A stretch of 64,000 nt of DNA from Klebsiella oxytoca (GCF_009707385.1 NZ_CP046115.1:1488001-1552000); one strand, 5' to 3'. Counted from the first letter of the stretch, positions 12,407-21,477 are shown. The notes: generated by a model from the sequence alone, not told the origin. A program made the numbers and translations.

Positions 12407-13585
12407 ATGACCGATTTTGTAATTCCCGAAATTAAAGCCAACGAAGATGAAATGATTGCGATCCGTCATTATTTACATGCCAATCCGGAATTAAGCCTGG
12501 AAGAGTTTAATACCAGCGAACTGGTAGCCGGGAAGCTGAGCGAGTGGGGCTATACGGTGACCCGCGAGCTGGCGAAAACCGGGGTCGTCGGCACCCTGAG
12601 CAAAGGCGATTCGCCGCGCACTATCGGCCTGCGTGCCGACATGGATGCGCTGCCGATTTTCGAAACGACCGACCTCCCGTGGGCCAGCACCGTTGCTGGC
12701 AAAATGCACGCCTGCGGCCACGACGGCCACACGACCATTCTGCTGGCGGCGGCAAAATATATTGCCTCTCCGGCCTGCCAGTTTAACGGCACGGTGCACC
12801 TGATATTCCAGCCCGCGGAAGAAGCAATCGGCGGCGCGGATTTAATGATTAAAGACGGCCTGTTCGAGCGCTTCCCCTGCGAGCGTATCTTCGGTTTGCA
12901 CAATATGCCGGGCCTGCCGGTAGGTAAACTTGGCTTTTACGCCGGGAACTTTATGGCCTCCGCGGATACGGTAAAAATCACCATTACCGGTTACGGCGGC
13001 CACGGCGCGCACCCTGAGCGCACCGTCGATCCGATTGTGACCGGCGCTGCGCTGGTGATGAATCTGCAAAGTATCGTTGCCCGTAACGTACCGCCGGGCG
13101 AAACCGCGGTGGTGAGCGTCGGCACGTTCCAGGCGGGCATCGCATCAAACGTTATCCCCGAAAACGTGGTAATGGAGCTGAGCGTGCGGGCGATGAAACC
13201 TGAAATCCGCGACCTGCTGATTAAGCGCATCAAGGAGCTCGCTGATTTTACCGCCAAAAGCTACGGCGCCAGCAGCGAGGTTGAGGTCTTTGACTCTTAT
13301 CCGGTGCTGACCAACAGCGTCGAGGAGACCGAGTTCGCCAGGGCGCTGGCGCTGGAGGTGTTTGGCGAGGAGGGCGTGCTGGAGTCGGTTTCGCCGATGA
13401 ACGCCAGCGAAGATTTCGCTTTTATGCTTCAGGAGCGTCCTGGTTGCTACTTCCTGCTGGGCAACGGCGAGAAGGGCGGAAAGGGCGGCTGCATGGTGCA
13501 TAACCCCGGCTATGACTTTAATGATGACATTATTTCCACCGGCGCGACGCTGTTCGCCCGGTTAGTTGAAACACACTGCCGTTGA
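12407..13585 (+). CDS. M20D-family amidohydrolase (hippurate hydrolase type)
   Basis: Cytoplasmic metal-dependent N-acyl amino acid hydrolase of 392 residues. Family landmarks are RHYLHANPELSLEE, GLRADMDALPI, HACGHDGHTT (metal ligands), QPAEEAIGGA, the dimerisation-domain motif GHGAHPE and the late ASEDFAFM. Such enzymes cleave hippurate-, indoleacetyl- or N-acetyl-amino acids. The binding-protein gene 19 bases downstream suggests uptake of the substrate or product. The specific substrate is not readable from the sequence. Confidence 0.9.
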   Translation: MTDFVIPEIKANEDEMIAIRHYLHANPELSLEEFNTSELVAGKLSEWGYTVTRELAKTGVVGTLSKGDSPRTIGLRADMDALPIFETTDLPWASTVAGKMHACGHDGHTTILLAAAKYIASPACQFNGTVHLIFQPAEEAIGGADLMIKDGLFERFPCERIFGLHNMPGLPVGKLGFYAGNFMASADTVKITITGYGGHGAHPERTVDPIVTGAALVMNLQSIVARNVPPGETAVVSVGTFQAGIASNVIPENVVMELSVRAMKPEIRDLLIKRIKELADFTAKSYGASSEVEVFDSYPVLTNSVEETEFARALALEVFGEEGVLESVSPMNASEDFAFMLQERPGCYFLLGNGEKGGKGGCMVHNPGYDFNDDIISTGATLFARLVETHCR

Positions 13586-13604
13586 TCTCTGGAGTCCGTA
13601 AATA

Positions 13605-14381
13605 ATGAAAAAATCTCTTCTGCTGTGGGTCGCGCTGATGGCCTCAACTTCAGCCCTGGCCGCAGAAAATAAGGAAATTCGCTTTGGCGTCGATCCAACT
13701 TTCGCGCCGTTTGAATGGAAAGATCCGCAGGGTAAGCTGGCGGGTTTTGATATTGACCTCGGCAACGCGATTTGCGAGCAGCTCCAGGCGAAATGCGTGT
13801 GGGTGGAAAGCAACTTCGACGGTATTATCCCGGCGCTGAAGGCGCGCAAGTTCGATGCGATCCTCTCCGGCATGTATATGACCGATAAACGTAAAGAGCA
13901 GATCGGCTTCAGCGATAAACTGTACAACGGCCCGGTGTTCCTCGTGGCGCGTAAAAACACCCTCGCCGGAAATAGCGTTGCGCAGCTGAAGGGTAAAACC
14001 ATTGGCGTAGAGCAGGGATCGGCGCAGGAAACTTACGTCAACCAGCACTGGCGTCCGGCGGGAATCAATATTGTCGCCTATCAGGGAGCGGATCGCGTGG
14101 TTCAGGATCTTGAGTCCGGGCGTATTGATGGCGCGGTGCTTTCCGGGATGATGGCCGACTACAGCTTCCTGCAGCAGCCGCAGGGTAAAGAGTTTGCCTT
14201 CGTCGGCGGGCATCTGCAGGATGACAAGCTGTTTGGCGCCGGAGCGGCCATTGGTCTTCGCAAGGAGGATGAGGCGCTGCGTCAGGAGATTAACGGCGCG
14301 ATTGCCAAAATTCTCGCCGATGGCACCTACAAAAAGTTAGCCGGGAAATATTTTAGCTTTGATGTCTATTCCGGGACATAA
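13605..14381 (+). CDS. Polar amino acid ABC transporter substrate-binding protein (family 3)
   Basis: Periplasmic binding protein of 258 residues with a signal peptide (about 19 residues, ASTSALA). The mature part begins with EIRFGVDPTFAPFEWKDPQG and contains GFDIDLGNAICEQL and FDAILSGMYMTDKR, which are the HisJ/ArgT-like landmarks. No permease or ATPase gene accompanies it, so it is an orphan that must share another transporter. It directly follows the amidohydrolase gene and likely shares its transcript. Confidence 0.88.
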   Translation: MKKSLLLWVALMASTSALAAENKEIRFGVDPTFAPFEWKDPQGKLAGFDIDLGNAICEQLQAKCVWVESNFDGIIPALKARKFDAILSGMYMTDKRKEQIGFSDKLYNGPVFLVARKNTLAGNSVAQLKGKTIGVEQGSAQETYVNQHWRPAGINIVAYQGADRVVQDLESGRIDGAVLSGMMADYSFLQQPQGKEFAFVGGHLQDDKLFGAGAAIGLRKEDEALRQEINGAIAKILADGTYKKLAGKYFSFDVYSGT

Positions 14382-14387
14382 TGCTGT

Positions 14388-14727
14388 TATACCCGTCATA
14401 CTTCAAGTTGCATGTGCGTTGGCTGCAGATTACTCGGCCCATCCATGGGCCTCGCCCTGGCGGGCCGCCGTTACACGGCGTTCAAATCTGCTCCCGGCAG
14501 ATTTGTCGCTCACCCCAGTCACTTACTTCAGTAAGCTCCTGGGGATGTAATGAGGGACATCCTTGTCCCTCACCAGAGGCAGCCTTCGGCTGTTCAAATT
14601 CGTTCCCGACGAATTTGTCGCTGCGTCGCCGCGTTACTCGGCCTACGGCCTTGCCCCTACGGGGCCAGCGCATGCGCTGTTCAAAGCACTAGTGCTTTGT
14701 CCCGCAACTCGAATTATTTTGGGTATA
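14388..14727 (-). repeat. ERIC element, long form built of serial hairpins
   Basis: Outer ends TATACCCGTCATACTTC and GAATTATTTTGGGTATA match the ERIC ends. The core (14511-14551) contains, on the minus strand, AAGTAAGTGACTGGGGTGAG, the standard ERIC core. The element is about 340 bases long against about 127 for typical ERIC, because blocks of small perfect hairpins have been added: GCCGttacaCGGC, AAATCTG/CAGATTT, GAGGGAC/GTCCCTC, CAGCC/GGCTG, AAATTCG/CGAATTT, CGGCC/GGCC, GCCCC/GGGGC and AGCACTAGTGCT. Confidence 0.9.
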
Positions 14728-14732
14728 AATCT

Positions 14733-14757
14733 GTCATACTTCGCGTTGAAGTATGAC
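14733..14757. repeat. Short hairpin from an ERIC end
   Basis: GTCATACTTC (14733-14742) and GAAGTATGAC (14748-14757) form a perfect 10-base-pair stem. The arm is the same sequence as the outer end of the neighbouring ERIC element, so this is probably a partial ERIC end. It lies within 25 bases of the aldo/keto reductase start. Confidence 0.6.
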
Positions 14758-14779
14758 GGGGAAATAAGGAGTGAACGGC

Positions 14780-15733
14780 ATGATGACACGTCCCCTGGGC
14801 AAAACCGGATTTTCCATCGCCCCGCTGGTGTTTGGCGGCAACGTTTTTGGCTGGACTATCGATGAGAAAACCAGTTTTGCCATTCTTGATGCGTTTGTAG
14901 ACCACGGCTTTGATGCTATCGACACGGCGGATGTTTACTCCCGCTGGGCGGACGGTAACCAGGGCGGCGAGTCCGAAACCATTATTGGCCGCTGGCTGCA
15001 GGCGCGGCCAGACATGCGCGATAAGGTGAAAATTTTCACTAAAGTCGGTTCCGATTTAGGCCTTCCCGGCCATAAAGGACTGAAAAAAGACTGGATCCAG
15101 CAGGCGGTTGACGATTCGCTGCGTCGCCTGAATACCGATTATATCGACCTTTACTTCTCCCACTGGCCTGACCCGGAAACGCCGGTCGCCGAAACGCTCG
15201 AAGCCTTCCATGCCCTGCAGCAGGCGGGAAAAATCCGCGCGATGGGGGCATCTAATCTCGATGCCGAGCAGCTTGCGAGCGCGCTGGAAGTGTCGCGTAA
15301 AAGCGGTCTGCCGGCCTGGCAGGTGCTGCAGCCGGAATATAATCTTTATCATCGTTCGGCTTTTGAAGGCGCGCTCTGCGACCTGTGTATTAGCCGCGAT
15401 ATCGGCGTAGTGACCTACTACAGCCTGGCGTCCGGCTTCCTGACCGGCAAATACCGTCAGCAGTCCGATCTGGCGCAAAGCCAGCGCGGCGGCGGCATCG
15501 GCAAATATCTCAACCCGCGCGGGCTGCGTATTGTTGATACCCTGGTTGAGGTGGCTGAGCAACATGACGCAAAACCCGCTGAAATTGCACTGGCCTGGCT
15601 GATGAGCCGCGATGGCGTAACGGCGCCCATCGCCAGCGCTACCAGCATTGCTCAGGTGGAGAGCTTCGCCCGGGCCGCCGCGCTGAGCCTGAGCTCTGAG
15701 CAGCTGGCGCGTCTGGATACCGCCAGCGCGTAA
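14780..15733 (+). CDS. Aldo/keto reductase
   Basis: NAD(P)H-dependent oxidoreductase of 317 residues with a TIM-barrel fold. The catalytic tetrad is visible: Asp and Tyr in AIDTADVYSRW, Lys in KIFTKVG and His in LYFSHWPDP. Late GVTAPIASATSIAQVE binds the cofactor phosphate region. A GTG at 14771 could start the frame, but AAGGAG (14765-14770) has proper spacing only for the ATG at 14780. Its substrate is unknown. The promoter region is occupied by ERIC sequences. Confidence 0.88.
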   Translation: MMTRPLGKTGFSIAPLVFGGNVFGWTIDEKTSFAILDAFVDHGFDAIDTADVYSRWADGNQGGESETIIGRWLQARPDMRDKVKIFTKVGSDLGLPGHKGLKKDWIQQAVDDSLRRLNTDYIDLYFSHWPDPETPVAETLEAFHALQQAGKIRAMGASNLDAEQLASALEVSRKSGLPAWQVLQPEYNLYHRSAFEGALCDLCISRDIGVVTYYSLASGFLTGKYRQQSDLAQSQRGGGIGKYLNPRGLRIVDTLVEVAEQHDAKPAEIALAWLMSRDGVTAPIASATSIAQVESFARAAALSLSSEQLARLDTASA

Positions 15734-15934
15734 TGCCGTGCGCCGGGGCCAGACGGGTTCCGGCCTCATTATTCTGTCAGGCGACAAATTTCAGGTTACG
15801 GCTCAGGGGCGGGCAGGGCGGTCACCCCTTGCGATAAATCAATGAACGAATGAAGCCTGCGCATCTGTTGCTTGAAGTATGGCGAGTATAAGTGTTAAAA
15901 GGTGCCCCTTTATATAAATACACAGGGGATCGAC

Positions 15935-17311
15935 GTGAAAGACGCGTCAACGTCATCGGACGCCGTAGAGGAAAGCGGCCCGACGCTTCACCGCGGTTTA
16001 CAGAACCGACATATCCAACTTATCGCCCTCGGCGGCGCCATTGGCACCGGCCTGTTTCTCGGCATCGGGCCTGCAATACAAATGGCGGGGCCGGCCGTGC
16101 TGCTCGGTTACGCCGTTGCCGGGATCGTCGCCTTTCTGATCATGCGCCAGCTGGGCGAAATGGTCGTTGAAGAACCGGTTTCTGGCTCCTTTGCCCACTT
16201 TGCTTATAAATACTGGGGCCCGTTCGCCGGTTTTCTGTCCGGCTGGAACTACTGGGTGATGTTTGTGCTGGTGGGGATGGCGGAGCTGACCGCCGCTGGG
16301 ATCTATATGCAGTACTGGCTGCCCGAGGTACCGACGTGGATCTGGGCCGCCGCTTTCTTCATTATTATCAACGCCGTCAACCTTGTTAACGTTCGTCTAT
16401 ACGGCGAAGCGGAATTCTGGTTCGCGCTGATTAAGGTGCTGGCGATTATCGGCATGATCGGCTTTGGCCTGTGGATGCTGTTCGGCGGCCACGGGGGCAG
16501 CAAAGCGGGAATCGATAACCTGTGGAAGCACGGCGGTTTCTTCGCCACCGGCTGGCACGGCTTAATTATGTCGCTGGCGGTGATCATGTTCTCTTTCGGC
16601 GGACTGGAGCTTATCGGCATTACCGCTGCGGAAGCGCGCAATCCGGAAAAGAGCATCCCGAAGGCGGTTAACCAGGTGGTATACCGTATTCTGCTGTTTT
16701 ATATCGGTTCGCTGGTGGTTCTGCTGGCGCTCTATCCGTGGGTGGAAATTAAATCCGACAGCAGCCCGTTCGTGATGATTTTCCATAATCTCGACAGTAA
16801 CGTGGTGGCTTCTGCGCTAAACTTTGTGATTCTGGTGGCGTCGCTATCGGTCTATAACAGCGGCGTTTATTCTAACAGCAGAATGCTGTTCGGCCTGTCG
16901 GTGCAGGGCAATGCGCCGAAGTTTCTCGCCCGCATCAGCAAGCGCGGCGTGCCGGTTAACTCCCTGCTGCTTTCCGGCATTATCACCTCGCTGGTGGTGC
17001 TGCTTAACTACCTGCTGCCGCAGAAAGCTCTCGGCCTGCTGATGGCGCTGGTGGTGGCGACGCTGCTGCTGAACTGGATCATGATCTGCCTGGCGCACCT
17101 CAAGTTCCGCGCGGCCCAGCGGCGCAAGGGGCGTGAGTCGAAGTTTAAAGCGCTGTTGTCGCCTGCCAGCAACTATTTTTGTATCGCCTTCCTGGGGCTG
17201 ATCCTCGTGCTGATGTGTACGATCGACGGTATGCGCCTGTCGGCGATTCTGCTGCCAGTGTGGATCCTGTTTCTGTTCGTGGCTTTTAAAATCCTGCGCC
17301 GCCCGGCGTAG
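15935..17311 (+). CDS. pheP: Phenylalanine-specific permease PheP
   Basis: Inner-membrane amino-acid:proton symporter of the APC family (458 residues, the E. coli PheP length) with about 12 membrane segments. It opens with LHRGLQNRHIQLIALGGAIG and contains MVVEEPVSGSFAHFAYKYWG and EARNPEKSIPKAVNQVVYR, all as in PheP. The chosen start is the GTG at 15935 behind AGGGGA; a GTG at 15902 lacks a site and would add residues with no homology. In E. coli the next gene is mscM (ybdG), but here 14 kb of other genes intervene. Confidence 0.93.
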   Translation: MKDASTSSDAVEESGPTLHRGLQNRHIQLIALGGAIGTGLFLGIGPAIQMAGPAVLLGYAVAGIVAFLIMRQLGEMVVEEPVSGSFAHFAYKYWGPFAGFLSGWNYWVMFVLVGMAELTAAGIYMQYWLPEVPTWIWAAAFFIIINAVNLVNVRLYGEAEFWFALIKVLAIIGMIGFGLWMLFGGHGGSKAGIDNLWKHGGFFATGWHGLIMSLAVIMFSFGGLELIGITAAEARNPEKSIPKAVNQVVYRILLFYIGSLVVLLALYPWVEIKSDSSPFVMIFHNLDSNVVASALNFVILVASLSVYNSGVYSNSRMLFGLSVQGNAPKFLARISKRGVPVNSLLLSGIITSLVVLLNYLLPQKALGLLMALVVATLLLNWIMICLAHLKFRAAQRRKGRESKFKALLSPASNYFCIAFLGLILVLMCTIDGMRLSAILLPVWILFLFVAFKILRRPA

Positions 17312-17320
17312 TGCGTGACG

Positions 17321-17354
17321 GCCCCGTCGTCCGACGGGGCATAATCCTTTTTTA
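17321..17354 (+). terminator. Rho-independent terminator of pheP
   Basis: GCCCCGTCG and CGACGGGGC form a nine-base-pair stem nine bases after the stop codon, followed by ATAATCC and a run of T. Confidence 0.8.
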
Positions 17355-17402
17355 TTGTGATCTTCTTCGCGCTTAGGGTATTTTCCGCGCGATCTTCTCT
17401 TT

Positions 17403-17446
17403 GTAATCGATTACTTTTCGCCTGAAGCTATTTTGTAATCGATTAC
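17403..17446 (+). promoter_or_regulatory. Two identical GalR-like operators
   Basis: The perfect palindrome GTAATCGATTAC occurs at 17403-17414 and again at 17435-17446. Each is embedded in an identical TTGTAATCGATTACTTTT context. The centres are 32 bases apart, about three helical turns, which allows cooperative binding on one face. The pattern matches the LacI/GalR consensus with central CG. They lie directly upstream of the symporter gene start, so they probably repress the three-gene operon. Confidence 0.75.
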
Positions 17447-17464
17447 TTTTTGAGGGCGGTTGAA

Positions 17465-18706
17465 ATGGTAACAACAACTGAAGTTCGTGAAAGTACCCGC
17501 GTAACGCACCGTTTCCTGGTGCCGCGGCTGTCGTTAATGATGTTTATGCAGTTCTTTATCTGGGGGAGCTGGTCGGTGACGCTGGGACTGGTGATGACCC
17601 GCTATGAAATGTCGCTGCTGATCGGCGACGCCTTCTCCGCGGGGCCGATTGCGTCTATCCTCTCACCGTTTGTGCTGGGAATGCTGGTCGATCGTTTTTT
17701 CGCTTCGCAGAAAGTGATGGCGGTGATGCATCTGGCCGGGGCGGTCATTCTGTGGTTTGTGCCGCAGGCGCTGGTGGCGCAAAACGGCGCGCTGCTAATT
17801 GGCCTGCTGTTTGGCTATACCCTGTGCTATATGCCGACGCTGGCGCTGACCAACAATATCGCCTTCCACAGCCTGGCGAACGTCGATAAAACATTCCCGG
17901 TGGTACGTGTCTTCGGCACCATTGGCTGGATTGTCGCCGGTATCTTCATCGGCGTCACCGGTATCTCCGATACCACCGGCATTTTTACCCTGGCGGCGCT
18001 CTGCTCGGTAGCGCTGGCCGTTTATAGTCTGACGTTGCCGCATACGCCGGCTCCGGCGAAAGGGACGCCGGTTCAGTTTCGCGACCTGCTGTGCGCCGAC
18101 GCTTTCGCGCTGTTGAAAACGCGCCACTTCCTGATTTTCTCCCTCTGCGCGACGCTGATTTCGATTCCGCTCGGGACCTACTACGCCTACACCGCCTCTT
18201 ATCTGGCGGATGCCGGGGTGGCGGACGTCAGCACCGCGATGTCTTTCGGTCAGATGTCAGAAATCTTCTTTATGCTGGTAATCCCGCTGCTGTTCCGCCG
18301 CCTGGGGGTTAAATACATGCTGCTGATCGGCATGGCGGCGTGGTTCGTGCGCTACGCCTTCTTTGCCCTGGGCGTCAGCGAGGAGGGGCGGTTCCTGCTC
18401 TATCTCGGCATTCTGCTGCACGGCGTGTGCTACGACTTTTTCTTTGTGGTTGGTTTCATCTATACCGACCGCGTGGCCGGCGACAAGGTGAAGGGCCAGG
18501 CGCAAAGCATGATTGTTATGTTCACCTACGGTATCGGCATGCTGCTGGGTTCGCAGATTTCCGGCGCGCTGTATAACCATCTGGTCGCTGGCCAGACCGT
18601 ACCTCAGGCGTGGGTCACCTTCTGGTGGATCCCGGCGCTGGCCGCAGTGGCTATCGCACTGATTTTCCTTTTCTCTTTCCAGTACAACGGGAAAGAGCCG
18701 CGTTAA
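17465..18706 (+). CDS. Nucleoside:H+ symporter family MFS permease
   Basis: Inner-membrane permease of 413 residues in the NHS family (relatives of NupG, XapB and YegT). The early segment PRLSLMMFMQFFIWGSWSVTLG is the family signature, followed by about 12 membrane segments. Start is the ATG at 17465; an upstream TTG at 17450 is not needed. It is the first gene of an operon with a TIM-barrel isomerase and a Gfo/Idh oxidoreductase, so it likely imports a glycoside, cyclitol or nucleoside-like compound that those enzymes modify. The substrate is inference. Confidence 0.87.
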   Translation: MVTTTEVRESTRVTHRFLVPRLSLMMFMQFFIWGSWSVTLGLVMTRYEMSLLIGDAFSAGPIASILSPFVLGMLVDRFFASQKVMAVMHLAGAVILWFVPQALVAQNGALLIGLLFGYTLCYMPTLALTNNIAFHSLANVDKTFPVVRVFGTIGWIVAGIFIGVTGISDTTGIFTLAALCSVALAVYSLTLPHTPAPAKGTPVQFRDLLCADAFALLKTRHFLIFSLCATLISIPLGTYYAYTASYLADAGVADVSTAMSFGQMSEIFFMLVIPLLFRRLGVKYMLLIGMAAWFVRYAFFALGVSEEGRFLLYLGILLHGVCYDFFFVVGFIYTDRVAGDKVKGQAQSMIVMFTYGIGMLLGSQISGALYNHLVAGQTVPQAWVTFWWIPALAAVAIALIFLFSFQYNGKEPR

Positions 18707-18720
18707 TTTTAGGAGGTGGT

Positions 18721-19746
18721 ATGAAAACGATTAAGGGACCGGGCATTTTTCTGGCGCAGTTTATCGGCGCACAGGCGCCGTTTAATACCCTGCAGGGCGT
18801 GGCGCAGTGGGCTGCCGGTCTGGGCTATCAGGCATTGCAGATCCCCTGCAACCATCCGGCGATTTTCGACGTTGAGCGGGCGGCGGTGAGTCAGACCTAT
18901 TGCGATGAAGTAAGAGGCATGCTGGCGGAACAGGGGCTGGTAATCAGCGAGCTTTCCACGCATCTTGAGGGCCAGCTGGTAGCCGTTCATCCGGCTTATG
19001 ATACGGCCTTTGACGCGTTTGCTCCGGCTGCGCTGCGCGGTAACCCGCAGGCGCGCCAGCAGTGGGCGGTCGAGAAAGTGCGCCAGGCGGCGGTGGCCTC
19101 GGCGCGTTTGGGGCTGAAGGCGCACGCCACCTTTTCCGGGGCGCTGGCGTGGCCATATTTTTATCCGTGGCCGCCGCATAATCAGCCGCTTCTCGATGAG
19201 GCTTTTGCTGAGCTGGCCCGGCGCTGGCGGCCGCTGCTTGATATTTTCGACGAACAGGGCGTCGATGTTTGCTACGAAATCCATCCCGGCGAGGACCTGC
19301 ATGATGGCGTGACCTTTGAGCGTTTTCTGCAGCGGGTTGGCAACCATCCGCGCTGCAATATGCTCTATGACCCCAGCCATTTGCACCTCCAGCAGATGGA
19401 CTATCTGGCGTATATCGATATCTATCATTCGCGGATCAAGGCGTTTCACGTTAAAGACGCTGAATTCCGCCGCGATGGCCGCAGCGGGGTCTACGGCGGC
19501 TATCAGAACTGGCAGCAGCGGGCGGGGCGCTTTCGCTCGCCGGGCGACGGGCAGATCGATTTCAAAGGGATTTTCAGTAAGCTCACCGAGTATGATTTTG
19601 ACGGCTGGGCGGTGCTGGAGTGGGAGTGCTGCCTGAAGGATGCGGAGGTCGGTGCGCGCGAAGGCAGCGAGTTTATCCGCCGCCATATCATTCCGGTCTC
19701 CGGGCGGGCGTTTGATGATTTTGCCACCGGCAAGGAGGGGGAATAA
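18721..19746 (+). CDS. Sugar phosphate isomerase/epimerase family TIM-barrel protein
   Basis: Cytoplasmic AP-endonuclease-2-like TIM-barrel protein of 341 residues. The metal ligands are visible in order: Glu in CYEIHPGED, Asp/His in LYDPSHL, His in IKAFHVKDAE and Glu in AVLEWECC. Start is the ATG at 18721 behind AGGAGGT; a longer upstream frame overlaps the permease and is rejected. The stop overlaps the next gene as TAATG. Such enzymes with Gfo/Idh partners isomerise or cleave keto-sugars; the actual reaction is not known here. Confidence 0.87.
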   Translation: MKTIKGPGIFLAQFIGAQAPFNTLQGVAQWAAGLGYQALQIPCNHPAIFDVERAAVSQTYCDEVRGMLAEQGLVISELSTHLEGQLVAVHPAYDTAFDAFAPAALRGNPQARQQWAVEKVRQAAVASARLGLKAHATFSGALAWPYFYPWPPHNQPLLDEAFAELARRWRPLLDIFDEQGVDVCYEIHPGEDLHDGVTFERFLQRVGNHPRCNMLYDPSHLHLQQMDYLAYIDIYHSRIKAFHVKDAEFRRDGRSGVYGGYQNWQQRAGRFRSPGDGQIDFKGIFSKLTEYDFDGWAVLEWECCLKDAEVGAREGSEFIRRHIIPVSGRAFDDFATGKEGE

Positions 19747-20897
19747 TGATTCAGGTTGGCATTATTGGCTCGGGTTTTATCGGCCCGGCGCATCTGGAAG
19801 CGCTGCGCAGAGTCGGCGATATCGAGGTGGTGGCGCTGTGCGACGGTAGCCTGGAGATGGCGCAACAGAAGGCGCGGCAGCTCAACGTGGCGCATGCTTA
19901 CGCTAGCGTTGAGGCATTGCTGGCGCATCCCGGGCTACAGGTGGTGCATAATTGCACGCCGAACCACCTGCATGCGCAGATTAACCGCCAGATCCTCTCC
20001 GCCGGTCTGCACGTCTTTTCGGAAAAACCGCTATGCATGAGCCCCGAGGAGGCGCGGGAGCTGGTGGCGCTGGCGGAAAGCGCCGGCGTGGTCCACGGGG
20101 TCAGCTTCGTCTATCGCCAGTTTGCTATGGTGCAGCAGGCGGCGGCGATGATGCGCAACGGCGACGTCGGCAGGCTGTTTGCGGCGCACGGCAGCTATCT
20201 TCAGGACTGGATGCTGCTGGATACCGACTATAACTGGCGGGTGGATTCGGCGCAGGGCGGCGCGTCGCGGGCGATGGCCGATATTGGTTCACACTGGTGC
20301 GATACGGTGCAGTTTATGACCGGCCGACGCATTGTGGAGGTGATGGCGGATCTCTCTATCGTCTGGCCGACGCGTAAAGCGCCTGTCGCCGGTGACGCGA
20401 CCTTCAGCCAGCATCGCGCTGACGGCGAGTACGAAGCGCGGCCCGTCGACACTGAAGATCTGGGGTCGGTACTGTTTCGTTTTGATGATGGCAGCAAGGG
20501 CTGTTTTACCGTTTCGCAGGTCAGCGCCGGAAGAAAAAATGGCCTGACGGTGGAGATCAACGGCAGCAACTGTTCGCTTGCCTGGCAGCAGGAAGTACCG
20601 CAGCGGCTGTGGATTGGTCATCGCCAGCGGCCAAACCAGCTGCTCAGCGACGATCCGAGCCTGATGTTGGAAGAGGCCGCCGCCAGCGCCCATTTCCCCG
20701 GCGGGCATATTGAGGGCTGGCCCGATGCCTTTAAAAATATGATGCTGAGTTTTTATCAGGCGGTGCGTGACGGCCAGATGCCGCAGGAACCGCATCGGCG
20801 CTTTGCCTCGTTCCGTGAGGGGGCAGACGTGATGTTCATCATTGATGCGATAGTAAAAAGTCATCAGCTGCAGCGCTGGGTAAAAGTAGTCAGATAA
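19746..20897 (+). CDS. Gfo/Idh/MocA-family oxidoreductase
   Basis: NAD(P)-dependent sugar or cyclitol dehydrogenase of 383 residues. The Rossmann motif GIIGSGFIGPAHLEAL opens the protein. The cofactor-site motif SEKPLCMSPEEA and the catalytic-region Asp/His in MADIGSHWCDTVQF are present. It is translationally coupled to the isomerase and ends in a strong terminator. Together with the upstream permease and isomerase it makes a complete uptake-oxidation-isomerisation unit. Confidence 0.88.
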   Translation: MIQVGIIGSGFIGPAHLEALRRVGDIEVVALCDGSLEMAQQKARQLNVAHAYASVEALLAHPGLQVVHNCTPNHLHAQINRQILSAGLHVFSEKPLCMSPEEARELVALAESAGVVHGVSFVYRQFAMVQQAAAMMRNGDVGRLFAAHGSYLQDWMLLDTDYNWRVDSAQGGASRAMADIGSHWCDTVQFMTGRRIVEVMADLSIVWPTRKAPVAGDATFSQHRADGEYEARPVDTEDLGSVLFRFDDGSKGCFTVSQVSAGRKNGLTVEINGSNCSLAWQQEVPQRLWIGHRQRPNQLLSDDPSLMLEEAAASAHFPGGHIEGWPDAFKNMMLSFYQAVRDGQMPQEPHRRFASFREGADVMFIIDAIVKSHQLQRWVKVVR

Positions 20898-20903
20898 GCA
20901 GAA

Positions 20904-20930
20904 AGCCGGTGCGCATTATGCGCACCGGCT
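20904..20930 (+). terminator. Palindromic terminator-like hairpin after oxidoreductase operon
   Basis: AGCCGGTGCGCA, a three-base loop and TGCGCACCGGCT form a perfect 12-base-pair stem seven bases after the stop. A T-run follows only after about 12 bases (CCTTTTTG), so termination efficiency is uncertain. Confidence 0.65.
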
Positions 20931-21477
20931 AAATCATCTCCCTTTTTGCAGGTCTTCAGGCCCATTGATCGGTTTTTCGGGCTATTGCGAGTCAAAGGAT
21001 GTGCCCCGCCATAAACGAATCTCCCTGCTGGATGCGCTGTGGGCCGGCGCCCGGCAGGGACATTTTTTACGCTATAAATAGAGCTAAGCCCCTCTTTTCA
21101 GGACTATTCTTATATTTATTCATATTTAATTAAGCAACGAATTTGTGCCGCAAACCAATATTCACAAAAATTCTTTTTTCATTTCACAACTATAAATTAA
21201 TCGATAATAAACATTGTCATTGTTTATTACATATGATGCAGGTTTATTATGCTTTAATATAAATGAATGTCATGAGGTTAATTTTTATTAGGTTTATTTT
21301 AAAGTATTTAATGATCCACGTTAATATTCACCGGGTTACAGTTAGCTAACATAAATTAGTCTTTATTTTTATTTTCTTATAGTAAACAAAATTCAGTCTG
21401 GTTTTGTCGTTTACAGTATGTTTGAAATTGCTTGTGTATCTTTCTGAAAGTTTTTTTAAGTACAAGAGGTAATTGTA
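20931..21477. other. Intergenic stretch, AT-rich, with an isolated terminator hairpin
   Basis: At 21022-21060 TCCCTGCTGG pairs with CCGGCAGGGA and a run of six T follows (21063-21068). This is a good terminator with no obvious gene before it; it may end an unlisted small RNA or a decayed frame. The remaining 400 bases are strongly AT-rich, typical of H-NS-bound DNA, and should contain the promoter of the LuxR-type gene at 21478. Confidence 0.45.

Noticed and set aside
20941..21079. Frame ending RISLLDALWAGARQGHFLRYK as a gene remnant
   Set aside because: No start, no recognised family, and it overlaps the GC-rich terminator hairpin, which would force such residues.
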